Source: Prevotella sp.
Lineage (GTDB): Bacteria > Bacteroidota > Bacteroidia > Bacteroidales > Bacteroidaceae
Length of the DNA: 64,000 bases
Assembly (NCBI GenBank): GCA_017471465.1
Contig: JAFUTI010000001.1
Location: 1-64,000, forward strand
Direction: 5' to 3'
The notes beneath the pieces were generated by a model. That model was given only the letters and a program-made list of their open reading frames with translations. It was not told the DNA's origin and searched no databases. Positions 43,319 to 52,084 of this stretch are shown here, in pieces; within the stretch, counting starts at the first letter, position 1; each line of letters begins with the position of its first letter. The translations under genes and the position numbers were made by a program.

Positions 43319-43891
43319 TTATTTCTGTGCCTCACGTCCCAAAGTCAAAGCCTTGATGTTGGCCTCGACGATGACTTCACCTTTGCGTCCGAAGACGCGA
43401 CGAATGGCGTCCTCCAACTTCTCGTACTCGATGCCTAGTGCCTTCTGGGCAGCACCGAGCAGGATGACGTTGGCTGAGCGGGGCACACCGTTATCCTTAG
43501 CCATCTGTTCGATGTCGATGCTGATGACGTGGGGCAGTTTCTGTAAGTCGGCGTTGATGACCTCCATGTCGGGGTAGTTGGGAATGTTCTTGAAAGGAGT
43601 GGCCGAGGTGATAATCCAGCCTTCCTTCGACAGGAACGGCAGGTAGCGTAGGGCTTCCATCGGCTCCATCGAGATAATGACGTCGGCACCGCCCTTGGCG
43701 ATAAGGTCGCTGGCGATGGGCTGCGATGAGATGCGCAGGTTTGACTGCACGTCACCGCCACGCTGGCTCATGCCGTGTACCTCGGCCTGCTTGATGTAGA
43801 GGTTCTCGTTCATGGCGGCTTCGCCTATGATGGTGGCGATGGAGAGGATGCCTTGTCCTCCCACGCCGCAAAGGATAATGTCGGTTTTCAT
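43319..43891 (-). CDS. iorB: Indolepyruvate oxidoreductase, beta subunit
   Basis: A 190-residue gamma-type domain of the 2-oxoacid:acceptor oxidoreductases. LCGVGGQGILSIATIIGEAA is the N-terminal signature, followed by SQRGGDVQSNLRIS. With IorA it decarboxylates aryl-2-oxo acids to aryl-acetyl-CoA. The start overlaps the iorA stop by 4 bp. Confidence 0.94.
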   Translation of the reverse strand: MKTDIILCGVGGQGILSIATIIGEAAMNENLYIKQAEVHGMSQRGGDVQSNLRISSQPIASDLIAKGGADVIISMEPMEALRYLPFLSKEGWIITSATPFKNIPNYPDMEVINADLQKLPHVISIDIEQMAKDNGVPRSANVILLGAAQKALGIEYEKLEDAIRRVFGRKGEVIVEANIKALTLGREAQK

Positions 43892-45489
43892 TTTGCTTTC
43901 TTCTGCTTAAGGTGTCTCTGTAATGTCTGCATACACTCGCGGCGCGGAATGATGACCGATGTGCCGTGATAGTTGATCTCGTCGCGGATGGCCTGTGTTA
44001 TCTCAGGCATGTTCTTCGGCAGGGGGACAACCACCTTCAGGTGGTCGTCGGAGAGACCTAAGCCGCGGCAGATAGCCTCGAACTTGTTGGTGCCTGCAGA
44101 GTCCTGACCGCCAGTCATACCCGTCGTCAGGTTGTCGCTGATGATGACGGTGATGTTGGCGTTCTCGTTGATGGCATCAAGCAGACCCGTCATACCGCTG
44201 TGGGTGAAGGTGGAGTCGCCGATGATGGCAACGGCAGGCCACTGGCCAGCGTCGGCAGCACCCTTGGCCATGGTGATGGAAGCACCCATGTCGACGCACG
44301 AGTGGATGGCGCGGAACGGCGGCAGGAAGCCCAGCGTGTAGCAGCCGATATCGCCAAAGACACGCGGGTTGTCGTACTCTTTTAATACTTCATTGAGTGC
44401 AGCGTAGACGTCGCGGTGTCCACAGCCCTGACACAGTGCGGGGGGACGCGGAGCCACGTCGGCACAGGGGTCGAAGCACTGACCTTCCTCCATGCCCAGT
44501 GCCTTCTTCACGATGTCGGGATTCAACTCACCTGTGCGGGGCAGCGTACCGTCGAGCTTGCCCTTTATATTCTGACTCTCACTGACACCGCGGACGATAT
44601 CTTCAATGAACGGCTGCCCTTCTTCGACGATCAGTATCTTTTCGCACTCGTCCATCAGGCGGCATACTAGTTTCTTAGGCAAGGGGTACTGCGAAATCTT
44701 CAGGATGGGGTAGGGGCAACCGACGGGGAAACACTCGTTGACGTAGTTGTAGCCGATGCCGCTGGCGATGATACCCAGCGACTTGTCCTGTCCCTCGCAA
44801 TAAATGTTATAGACAGAGTTGGAGGCATCCTCCTCCAGCTGTTTCTGCTGAGCGGTGACGGCGTCATTGCGCTTGCGAGCGTTGGCAGGTAGCAGCACCC
44901 AGTTAGCAGCTACAGCGTTGTAGTTCAGCTCGTTCTGCTGGCGTGGGGCATCGGTACACTCCACGACGGCGCGGCTATGGGCCATACGCGTGGTGACGCG
45001 CATTAGTACCGGCAGCTTCTGTTGTTCGGAGTAGTCGAAAGCAACAGCCATCATATCGTAGGCCTCCTGTTGGTTTGACGGCTCGAACGTAGGAATCATA
45101 GCGAACTTGCCGTAGAAGCGCGAGTCCTGCTCGTCCTGTGAGGAGTGCATCGACGGGTCGTCGGCCACCAGTACCACAACACCACCGTTGACACCTGTCA
45201 TGCCACTGTTGACAAACGGGTCGGCGCAGACATTCAGTCCAACGTGTTTCATACACACCAGCGCGCGTTTGCCCATGAACGACATACCAAGGGCTGCTTC
45301 CATGGCCGTCTTCTCGTTAGTAGACCAACGGCTGTGAACACCACGCTCTCGTGCCAGTTGGTTACCCTGAATAAACTCTGTGATTTCTGTGGACGGCGTA
45401 CCGGGATAGGCGTAGACACCGGAAAGCCCAGCGTGTAGAGCACCTAAAGCGATGGCTTCGTCGCCCAATAAAAGTTTCTTTTGTTTCAT
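43888..45489 (-). CDS. iorA: Indolepyruvate oxidoreductase, alpha subunit, lacking the ferredoxin tail
   Basis: About 533 residues from the ATG at 45489; the frame extends to a TTG at 45516 inside the preceding gene, which is unlikely to be used. The N-terminal pyrimidine-binding domain starts LLGDEAIALGALHAGLSGVYAYPGTPSTE; the TPP domain has CQGCGHRDVYAAL and GDIGCYTLG, then GDSTFTHSGMTGL. The protein ends ...IIPRRECMQTLQRHLKQKKAK, without the C-terminal domain with two CxxCxxC iron-sulphur motifs present in archaeal IorA. Electron transfer must therefore use another route. Confidence 0.93.
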   Translation of the reverse strand: MKQKKLLLGDEAIALGALHAGLSGVYAYPGTPSTEITEFIQGNQLARERGVHSRWSTNEKTAMEAALGMSFMGKRALVCMKHVGLNVCADPFVNSGMTGVNGGVVVLVADDPSMHSSQDEQDSRFYGKFAMIPTFEPSNQQEAYDMMAVAFDYSEQQKLPVLMRVTTRMAHSRAVVECTDAPRQQNELNYNAVAANWVLLPANARKRNDAVTAQQKQLEEDASNSVYNIYCEGQDKSLGIIASGIGYNYVNECFPVGCPYPILKISQYPLPKKLVCRLMDECEKILIVEEGQPFIEDIVRGVSESQNIKGKLDGTLPRTGELNPDIVKKALGMEEGQCFDPCADVAPRPPALCQGCGHRDVYAALNEVLKEYDNPRVFGDIGCYTLGFLPPFRAIHSCVDMGASITMAKGAADAGQWPAVAIIGDSTFTHSGMTGLLDAINENANITVIISDNLTTGMTGGQDSAGTNKFEAICRGLGLSDDHLKVVVPLPKNMPEITQAIRDEINYHGTSVIIPRRECMQTLQRHLKQKKAK

Positions 45490-45503
45490 TTCATTATGAT
45501 GTT

Positions 45504-46487
45504 TTATATTTCCCAACCAATAGCCGAGGCGCCGAGTACAGCTGCCGATGCTCCGTCAAGACCGCTGACCAAGAATTTGGCCTTGCCCTTAAAGATAGGC
45601 ATCACGTGGTTGTCGTAGGCACGTTTGATAGGCTCCATAATCAGGTCGCCAGCCTTTACCATGCCACCAAAGAATATGAACGCCTCTGGCGAGCAGAACG
45701 TGGCAAAGTCAGCACAGGCCTCGCCCAGCATCTTACCCGTGAACTCATAGATCTCCTTAGCCAGTTCGTCGCCCTTGCCGGCAGCAATGGAGACGTCGAG
45801 TGAGGTGATATCCTCAGGCTTCATGTCGCGCAGTAGTGAGGGCTTGGTGGTGGTAGACAGCATCTCGCGTGCTGTGCGAGCCACACCCGTTGCTGAGCAA
45901 TAGGCTTCCAGACACCCCTTACGGCCGCAGCCGCAGGAACGTCCCTCTTCGCCGCGCACCATAGTCACGTGTCCCAGTTCGCCGGCAAATCCGTCGCTGC
46001 CGTACACCAATTGCCCGTTGACGACGACACCCGATCCTACACCGGTGCCTAAGGTGATGACAATGAAGTTCTTCATACCGCGAGCTACGCCATAGACCAT
46101 CTCTCCAATAGCAGCTGCATTGGCGTCGTTGGTCACTGCCACGGGTATGCCTTCGAGTTTATCGCTGAACATCTTTGCCAGTGGTACGATACAGTCGTGA
46201 GCCCACTTGATGTTCGGCGCTATCTCGATGGTGCCGTTGTAGTAGTTGCCGTTAGGCGCGCCGATGCCCATTGCCTTGATGGTCTCAATACCGCCCACTT
46301 GGTCGATGATGGCCTGCAGAGCATCGACAGATGCCTGTACGAAGCTTTCTGCCGTGTCGTACTGCTGTGTCTTGATAGCCGTCGTAGCCTTGATTTCACC
46401 ACGTGCGTCAACGATACCGAAGACAGCGTTTGTTCCTCCCAAGTCCAAGCCAATCACGTATGGCTTCATTGCCTGTTGTTCGTTCAT
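45504..46487 (-). CDS. ROK-family sugar kinase (glucokinase-like)
   Basis: A 327-residue ROK kinase. IGLDLGGTNAVFGIVD is the phosphate-1 motif, NDANAAAIGE and GTGVGSGVVVNG are the substrate and phosphate-2 motifs, ELGHV holds the catalytic region, and CGCGRKGCLEAYCS is the ROK zinc site. No helix-turn-helix is present, so it is an enzyme and not a repressor. Glucose is the likely substrate by similarity. It is the first gene of the ROK-iorA-iorB-aminotransferase operon, 15 bp before iorA. That mixture has no obvious metabolic reason. Confidence 0.9.
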   Translation of the reverse strand: MNEQQAMKPYVIGLDLGGTNAVFGIVDARGEIKATTAIKTQQYDTAESFVQASVDALQAIIDQVGGIETIKAMGIGAPNGNYYNGTIEIAPNIKWAHDCIVPLAKMFSDKLEGIPVAVTNDANAAAIGEMVYGVARGMKNFIVITLGTGVGSGVVVNGQLVYGSDGFAGELGHVTMVRGEEGRSCGCGRKGCLEAYCSATGVARTAREMLSTTTKPSLLRDMKPEDITSLDVSIAAGKGDELAKEIYEFTGKMLGEACADFATFCSPEAFIFFGGMVKAGDLIMEPIKRAYDNHVMPIFKGKAKFLVSGLDGASAAVLGASAIGWEI

Positions 46488-46528
46488 AATATGCTTAAGT
46501 TTCTTTTATTGGTTATATAATCTGACGG

Positions 46529-46536
46529 CAAAGGTA
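46529..46536 (-). promoter_or_regulatory. -7 box of the ROK-iorAB operon promoter
   Basis: TACCTTTG on the minus strand, 41 bp before the start codon at 46487; no clear -33 box. It is divergent from the LysE promoter. Confidence 0.55.
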
Positions 46537-46556
46537 CGAAAAAAAAATGAAATGCC

Positions 46557-46586
46557 TTGTCTTTTCATTATTTTTTTGTACCTTTG
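46557..46586 (+). promoter_or_regulatory. Promoter of the LysE-type gene, almost no leader
   Basis: TTG (46557-46559), a 19-bp spacer and TACCTTTG (46579-46586) on the plus strand. The ATG at 46595 begins only 8 bp after the box, so the transcript would start at or next to the start codon. Confidence 0.75.
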
Positions 46587-46594
46587 CACTCGAT

Positions 46595-47257
46595 ATGCCG
46601 TTTCATGTACCTATTAATATCCTTGATTTTATCTTCAAGGGTATGCTCATTGGAATGATTGCCTCGGCTCCGATGGGGCCTGTGGGCATACTCTGTGTGC
46701 AGCGCACGCTGAACAAAGGACGACGATATGGGCTGGCGACGGGCATCGGTGCTGCCGTTAGCGATATTCTCTATGCTGGTTTTGCGGGTTTTGGTATGTC
46801 GTTTGTGATGGACTTGATAAACAACGACCAGAACCGCTTCTATTTACAGATTGTGGGAAGCCTGATGTTGCTGGCTTTCGGCTTTTATACCTACCGAAGT
46901 GATCCGACACGGAAGATGCACCAGTCGGGCACACAGAAAGGCTCTTTGTGGTACAATACTTGGACGGCTTTTCTCGTGACGTTCTCTAACCCGCTGATTA
47001 TCTTCCTCTTCCTGGCTATGTACGCCCAGTTTGCCTTCGTGCTGCCTAACCATCCGTTTGAGATGTTGGTGGGCTTTATGAGCATTGTTGGTGGTGCGCT
47101 ACTGTGGTGGTGGGGGCTGACGTGGCTGGTTGACAAGATTCGTGTGAAGTTCGACGAGAACGGCATCCGCATCATCAATCAGGTGATTGGTGTGGCTGTG
47201 ATCATTGGTTCGGTCATTATGCTGCTTGGCACAACGACGAATTTAATACGTTGGTAA
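46595..47257 (+). CDS. LysE/RhtB-family amino-acid exporter
   Basis: About 220 residues from the ATG at 46595. The frame begins earlier at 46547, but the promoter lies inside that extension. Six membrane segments; FIFKGMLIGMIASAPMGPVGILC is the family's N-terminal signature, and NPLIIFLFL is the conserved central motif. Exports small amino acids or related compounds; substrate unknown. It opens a plus-strand run with DUF4924, rfbD and prfC (4 bp to the next gene). Confidence 0.87.
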   Translation: MPFHVPINILDFIFKGMLIGMIASAPMGPVGILCVQRTLNKGRRYGLATGIGAAVSDILYAGFAGFGMSFVMDLINNDQNRFYLQIVGSLMLLAFGFYTYRSDPTRKMHQSGTQKGSLWYNTWTAFLVTFSNPLIIFLFLAMYAQFAFVLPNHPFEMLVGFMSIVGGALLWWWGLTWLVDKIRVKFDENGIRIINQVIGVAVIIGSVIMLLGTTTNLIRW

Positions 47258-47261
47258 GAAT

Positions 47262-47807
47262 ATGTTTATTGCACAAGAGTTACGACAGAAGAATATTGCT
47301 GAGTATCTGCTCTATATGTGGCAGATAGAAGACACGATACGTGCTTTCGGCTGCTCGCTGCCGCGTATACGGCGCGAGTACATCGACCGCTTTGACTATA
47401 GTGAGGAACAGAAAGAGGAGGAGGCCGACTGGTTCGGCAATCTCATCCGTATGATGAATGAAGAGGGTTGTCGTGAGCGTGGACATCTGCAGATTAACCG
47501 CATTACGCTCCAGCTGCTCGTAGAGCTTCATGTGCAGTTGCTGGAGTCGCCGAAGTTCCCGTTCTACAACTCGGCTTATTACAAAGTGCTACCTTTCATC
47601 GTTGAGTTGCGTGGGCGTGGTGCCGACAAGCAGGAGAATGAGATAGAGACGTGCATGAACCTGCTCTACGGCGTGATGATGCTACGCTTGCAGAAGAAAG
47701 CTGTGTCGCCCGACACGGAGCATGCCGTCAAGGAAATTTCCACCTTCATCGGTATGCTTAGCGACTATTATAAAAAGGACAAGGAAGAAGGACTAAAGTT
47801 TGAGTAG
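47262..47807 (+). CDS. DUF4924-family protein
   Basis: A 181-residue, almost all-helical, charged protein with no signal peptide or membrane segment. IAQELRQKNIAEYLLYMWQIEDTIRAF at the start and the central LQINRITLQLLVELH match what I know of the DUF4924 family, found in Bacteroidota. Function unknown. It is 2 bp from rfbD, so they are co-translated in the same operon; this pairing with rfbD and prfC recurs in related genomes as far as I recall. Confidence 0.75.
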   Translation: MFIAQELRQKNIAEYLLYMWQIEDTIRAFGCSLPRIRREYIDRFDYSEEQKEEEADWFGNLIRMMNEEGCRERGHLQINRITLQLLVELHVQLLESPKFPFYNSAYYKVLPFIVELRGRGADKQENEIETCMNLLYGVMMLRLQKKAVSPDTEHAVKEISTFIGMLSDYYKKDKEEGLKFE

Positions 47808-47809
47808 CC

Positions 47810-48661
47810 ATGAATATACTGATTACCGGCTGTAACGGTCAGCTGGGAAACGAGATGCAGCATCTAGAGCGCGAACACCCAGAGCACACCTATTTCAATA
47901 CCGACGTACAAGAGCTCGACATTACCGACAGCGATGCCGTCTGTCGTTTCGTTGACGACCACCAGATTGACGGTATCGTCAACTGTGCCGCCTACACTGC
48001 CGTAGACAAGGCCGAGGACAACCGGCAGCTTTGCGACCTGCTCAACCACGTGGCTCCCGGATATCTGGCCGAGGCTGTCGGACGTCGTGGCGGCTGGATG
48101 ATACAGATTTCGACCGACTACGTGTTCGATGGCACCGCCCATCTCCCCTATGTCGAGACCGCCCCCGTCTGTCCCAACAGTGTCTATGGCAGCACTAAGC
48201 TGGCAGGTGAAGAGGCTGCGCAGCGGGCCTGTCCGAGGACGATGATTATCCGTACAGCGTGGCTCTATTCTACGTTTGGAAATAATTTTGTCAAGACGAT
48301 GATTCGTTTGGGCAAGGAGAAATCGGAACTGGGTGTCATCTTCGACCAGATAGGTACGCCGACCTACGCCCGCGACCTGGCCCGTGCTATCTTTGCCGCC
48401 ATCGTGCAAGGGGTGAACCCCGGCATCTATCATTTTAGCAATGAGGGCGTCGCCTCCTGGTACGACTTCACCAAGGCCATCCATCGTCAGGCCGGTATCA
48501 CCGCCTGCCGTGTGCGCCCCCTGCACACCGCCGAATACCCCACGCCCGCAGCCCGTCCACCCTACAGCGTGCTCGACAAGACCAAGATCAAGCAGACCTA
48601 CGGTATCGATATTCCCCACTGGGAAGAGTCGCTCGCAGAGTGCGTTAGCCAGCTAATGTAG
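47810..48661 (+). CDS. rfbD: dTDP-4-dehydrorhamnose reductase
   Basis: A 283-residue short-chain dehydrogenase of the RmlD family. ITGCNGQLGNEM binds NAD(P)H, STDYVFDG and YGSTKLAGE contain the catalytic Thr/Asp and Tyr-Lys pair. Catalyses the last step of dTDP-L-rhamnose synthesis. The rmlA, rmlB and rmlC genes are not beside it, so the pathway is split. Confidence 0.93.
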   Translation: MNILITGCNGQLGNEMQHLEREHPEHTYFNTDVQELDITDSDAVCRFVDDHQIDGIVNCAAYTAVDKAEDNRQLCDLLNHVAPGYLAEAVGRRGGWMIQISTDYVFDGTAHLPYVETAPVCPNSVYGSTKLAGEEAAQRACPRTMIIRTAWLYSTFGNNFVKTMIRLGKEKSELGVIFDQIGTPTYARDLARAIFAAIVQGVNPGIYHFSNEGVASWYDFTKAIHRQAGITACRVRPLHTAEYPTPAARPPYSVLDKTKIKQTYGIDIPHWEESLAECVSQLM

Positions 48662-48689
48662 TTTTTGGGACACTTAAAAGATAATAATT

Positions 48690-50279
48690 ATGAATCAAGA
48701 AATAGAAAGAAGAAGGACATTCGCCATTATTTCGCACCCCGATGCCGGTAAGACCACGCTGACAGAGAAGTTCCTGCTTTTTGGCGGACAGATACAGGTG
48801 GCTGGTGCGGTGAAGAATAACAAAATCAAGAAGACAGCCACCTCCGACTGGATGGACATTGAGAAGCAGCGCGGCATCTCGGTCTCGACGTCAGTTATGG
48901 AGTTTGATTATACGCCGGATGGCAAGGATATCGAGTATAAGGTTAACATTCTTGACACCCCCGGTCACCAAGATTTCGCTGAGGACACCTTCCGCACGCT
49001 GACCGCCGTGGACTCGGCCATCATCGTTGTGGACGGCGCCAAGGGTGTGGAGACGCAGACGCGCAAGCTGATGACTGTCTGCCGCATGCGCAATACGCCC
49101 GTCATCATCTTCATAAACAAGATGGATCGCGAGGGCCGCGACCCCTTCGACCTGCTGGACGAGTTGGAACAGGAGTTGGAAATCAAGGTACGACCCCTTT
49201 CTTGGCCTATCAATCAGGGAGCTAAGTTCAAGGGAGTATATAATATCTACGAGCGGCAGCTTAATCTCTTTACCCCCGACAAGCAGCGCGTCACCGAGAA
49301 AGTCAGTGTGGAGGTTGGTTCTCCCGACCTCGATGTGCGTGTTGGCGAGGCCGATGCTGCCAAGCTGCGCGAAGACTTGGAACTTGTCGATGGCGTCTAC
49401 CCCGAGTTCGATGTCGACACCTACCGATCAGCCGAAGTTGCTCCGGTCTTCTTCGGCTCGGCGCTTAACAACTTTGGCGTGCAGGAGCTGCTCGACTGCT
49501 TCGTCGAAATCGCTCCGTCACCCCGTCCCACAAAGGCCGAGGAGCGTGAGGTACAGCCGGAGGAACCGAAGTTCACTGGCTTTATCTTCAAGATTACCGC
49601 CAACATCGACCCCAACCATCGTTCGTGTATCGCCTTCTGCAAGGTATGCTCCGGCCGTTTCCAGCGCAACGTGCCTTATCTGCACGTCCGTCAGCAGAAG
49701 ACGATGCGTTTCACCAGCCCAACCCAGTTTATGGCACAGCGCAAGTCGACCATCGACGAGGCTTGGCCGGGCGATATTGTCGGATTGCCCGATACCGGTG
49801 GTATCTTCAAAATTGGCGACACTATTACTGAGGGTGAGCAGCTGCATTTCCGCGGCCTGCCTTCGTTCTCGCCCGAGCTGTTCAAGTACATTGAGAACGA
49901 CGACCCCATGAAGTCGAAGCAGCTGCAGAAGGGCATCGACCAGCTCATGGACGAGGGCGTGGCTCAGCTCTTTGTCAACCAGTTCAACGGGCGTAAGATT
50001 ATCGGCACTGTCGGACAGCTGCAGTTTGAGGTCATCCAGTACCGTCTCGAGAACGAGTATAACGCCCGTTGCCGCTGGGAGCCCGTCCATCTGTATAAAG
50101 CCTGCTGGGTCTCCAGCGACGACGAGCAGCAACTCGAGCAGTTCAAGAAGCGCAAGTATCAGTATATGGCCAAGGACAAGGAGGGGCGCGACGTGTTCTT
50201 GGCCGACTCAGGCTACGTTCTGTCAATGGCACAGCAGGATTTTGAGCACATTCAGTTTCATTTCACCAGTGAATTCTAA
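48690..50279 (+). CDS. prfC: Peptide chain release factor 3
   Basis: A 529-residue GTPase that recycles RF1/RF2 from the ribosome. [14 protein letters not shown] is G1, [10 protein letters not shown]3 and [11 protein letters not shown]4; the C-terminal domain ([20 protein letters not shown]) is RF3-specific. Its stop codon overlaps the next start by one base (TAATG). Confidence 0.97.
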   Translation: MNQEIERRRTFAIISHPDAGKTTLTEKFLLFGGQIQVAGAVKNNKIKKTATSDWMDIEKQRGISVSTSVMEFDYTPDGKDIEYKVNILDTPGHQDFAEDTFRTLTAVDSAIIVVDGAKGVETQTRKLMTVCRMRNTPVIIFINKMDREGRDPFDLLDELEQELEIKVRPLSWPINQGAKFKGVYNIYERQLNLFTPDKQRVTEKVSVEVGSPDLDVRVGEADAAKLREDLELVDGVYPEFDVDTYRSAEVAPVFFGSALNNFGVQELLDCFVEIAPSPRPTKAEEREVQPEEPKFTGFIFKITANIDPNHRSCIAFCKVCSGRFQRNVPYLHVRQQKTMRFTSPTQFMAQRKSTIDEAWPGDIVGLPDTGGIFKIGDTITEGEQLHFRGLPSFSPELFKYIENDDPMKSKQLQKGIDQLMDEGVAQLFVNQFNGRKIIGTVGQLQFEVIQYRLENEYNARCRWEPVHLYKACWVSSDDEQQLEQFKKRKYQYMAKDKEGRDVFLADSGYVLSMAQQDFEHIQFHFTSEF

Positions 50280-50848
50280 TGACACGCGAAGAAGATATAC
50301 GAAAAGCCGTTGAGGTGATGCGCAACGGGGGTGTCATCCTCTATCCAACGGATACGGTTTGGGGTATCGGCTGCGATGCCACCAATGCTGAAGCTGTCAG
50401 CCGCGTTTATCAGATTAAGCAGCGCGACGACTCTAAGGCACTCATCTGTCTCGTCGACAGCGACGCACGCCTACAGCGGTATGTCCGCGACGTACCCGAT
50501 GTCGCCTGGCAGCTCATCGACTGCTGCGACCATCCTATGACCCTCATCCTCGATGGAGCTGTTAATCTGGCGCCCAACCTCATTGCTGACAACGGCAGTA
50601 TCGGCATCCGCATCACGAAGGAGTCGTTCTCCAAGGAACTGTGCTATCGCTTCCAAAAAGCTATTGTCTCTACCTCGGCCAACATCAGCGGCGAGCCGTC
50701 AGCTCAGAACTATCGCGACATCGACCCTAAGATTCTTGATGCTGTCGACTACGTGTGCTGGTCGCGACGTCAGGAGCATCAGCCCCACAAACCGTCGACC
50801 ATCATCAAGCTGGGACAGGGTGGTGAGGTCACTATCATCCGCAAATGA
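50279..50848 (+). CDS. tsaC: YrdC/Sua5-type threonylcarbamoyl-AMP synthase
   Basis: A 189-residue YrdC-domain protein. VILYPTDTVWGIGCDATN, KQRDDSKALICLV and STSANISGEPS are the family motifs, placing ATP, bicarbonate and threonine for the first step of t6A tRNA modification. It is short (no Sua5 C-terminal domain). A second YciO-like paralogue elsewhere could not be excluded. Overlaps both neighbours. Confidence 0.9.
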   Translation: MTREEDIRKAVEVMRNGGVILYPTDTVWGIGCDATNAEAVSRVYQIKQRDDSKALICLVDSDARLQRYVRDVPDVAWQLIDCCDHPMTLILDGAVNLAPNLIADNGSIGIRITKESFSKELCYRFQKAIVSTSANISGEPSAQNYRDIDPKILDAVDYVCWSRRQEHQPHKPSTIIKLGQGGEVTIIRK

Positions 50849-52026
50849 AGACGGCTATTGTCGGCGGTGGTGCTTCAGGCTTTTTTCTTGCTGTCAACCT
50901 CAAGGAGATGATGCCCCAGATGGAGGTCTCTATCATTGAGCGCAGTCATCGGGTGCTGGCAAAGGTTGAGGTGTCAGGTGGGGGACGTTGTAATTGCACC
51001 AACTCGTTTGCTGGAGTTACCGACTTGTCTAAGGTCTATCCCCGTGGTCACCGTCTGATGAAGCGTCTTTTCAAGCAGTTCGGACCCCGCGACGCCTACC
51101 AGTGGTTTGAGCGTCATGGTGTTCGTCTGACCACGCAGGCCGACCAGTGTGTATTTCCTGCTTCGCAAGATTCTCATGCCATCATCAACTGTTTCCTGAA
51201 CGAGGCTCACCGCCACCATATTAATATATGTGCGGGTGTAAGGGTAGGTACCATTGCCGACTTACTGCACGACTACGACTACGTCTGTGTGTGTACAGGT
51301 GGACAGCCGCGAATGGCTGGTCTCCAATGGCTGTCTGATGTCGGCCATGAGATAGTACAGCCGGTGCCCTCGCTCTTCACACTGAGTATTGCCGATAAGG
51401 CCTTGTGTGGTCTGATGGGTACGGTGGTTGAGAACGTCAACATAGGAATAGCCGGCACGAAGATGCGAGCTGAAGGATCGCTGCTCATCACTCATTGGGG
51501 TGTCAGTGGCCCTGCCGTCTTACGGCTCTCCAGCTATGCCGCTCGTTATCTAAGTGAGAACGCCTATCAGGTGCCGCTTACCGTCAACTGGACGGGATTA
51601 CGTGAGTCTGAGGTGTTCCGGCTCCTTCAAAATATTGCCGACCAGCATCCTATGAAGCAACTGTCATCAGTCCGTCCCTGCGACCTGCCAGCCCGCTTGT
51701 GGGAGTATCTCTTGAAGAAGACTCTTGGCGAGCGTTCGCAGAGCCGCTGGCATGGCGTCAACTACAAGGAACTGAACCGTTTGACCAATGCGCTTGTCAA
51801 CGACATCTGTCATACTTCTGGACGCGCAACCTTCCGTGACGAGTTTGTTACCTGTGGTGGAGTCTCACTTTCCAGCGTCAATCCCTCAACCCTTGAGAGC
51901 CGCTTTGTGCCGCACCTTTTCTTTTCTGGCGAGGTGCTAGATATCGACGGCGTCACCGGCGGTTTCAATTTTCAGGCAGCATGGACCACGGCCTTTGTTG
52001 TTGCCTCAGCAATTGCGCACCAATAA
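50845..52026 (+). CDS. HI0933/YhiN-family flavoprotein
   Basis: A 393-residue FAD-binding protein. AIVGGGASGFFLAVNL binds FAD; KVEVSGGGRCNCTNS is the family signature; the C-terminal GGVSLSSVNPSTLESR and GEVLDIDGVTGGFNFQAAWTTAF close the second FAD-binding half. Related to the BaiN family of flavin enzymes; the substrate is unknown. Its start overlaps the tsaC stop by 4 bp. Confidence 0.88.
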   Translation: MKTAIVGGGASGFFLAVNLKEMMPQMEVSIIERSHRVLAKVEVSGGGRCNCTNSFAGVTDLSKVYPRGHRLMKRLFKQFGPRDAYQWFERHGVRLTTQADQCVFPASQDSHAIINCFLNEAHRHHINICAGVRVGTIADLLHDYDYVCVCTGGQPRMAGLQWLSDVGHEIVQPVPSLFTLSIADKALCGLMGTVVENVNIGIAGTKMRAEGSLLITHWGVSGPAVLRLSSYAARYLSENAYQVPLTVNWTGLRESEVFRLLQNIADQHPMKQLSSVRPCDLPARLWEYLLKKTLGERSQSRWHGVNYKELNRLTNALVNDICHTSGRATFRDEFVTCGGVSLSSVNPSTLESRFVPHLFFSGEVLDIDGVTGGFNFQAAWTTAFVVASAIAHQ

Positions 52027-52045
52027 ACAATTTCAGGTGTAATCA

Positions 52046-52077
52046 TTTGGTCGTTTCAACGTTTTTGTGTAATTTTG
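52046..52077 (+). promoter_or_regulatory. Promoter of the ClC gene, almost no leader
   Basis: TTTG (52046-52049), a 20-bp spacer and TAATTTTG (52070-52077). The ATG at 52085 is 7 bp after the box, so the mRNA would be leaderless or nearly so. Confidence 0.8.
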
Positions 52078-52084
52078 CCGCAAA

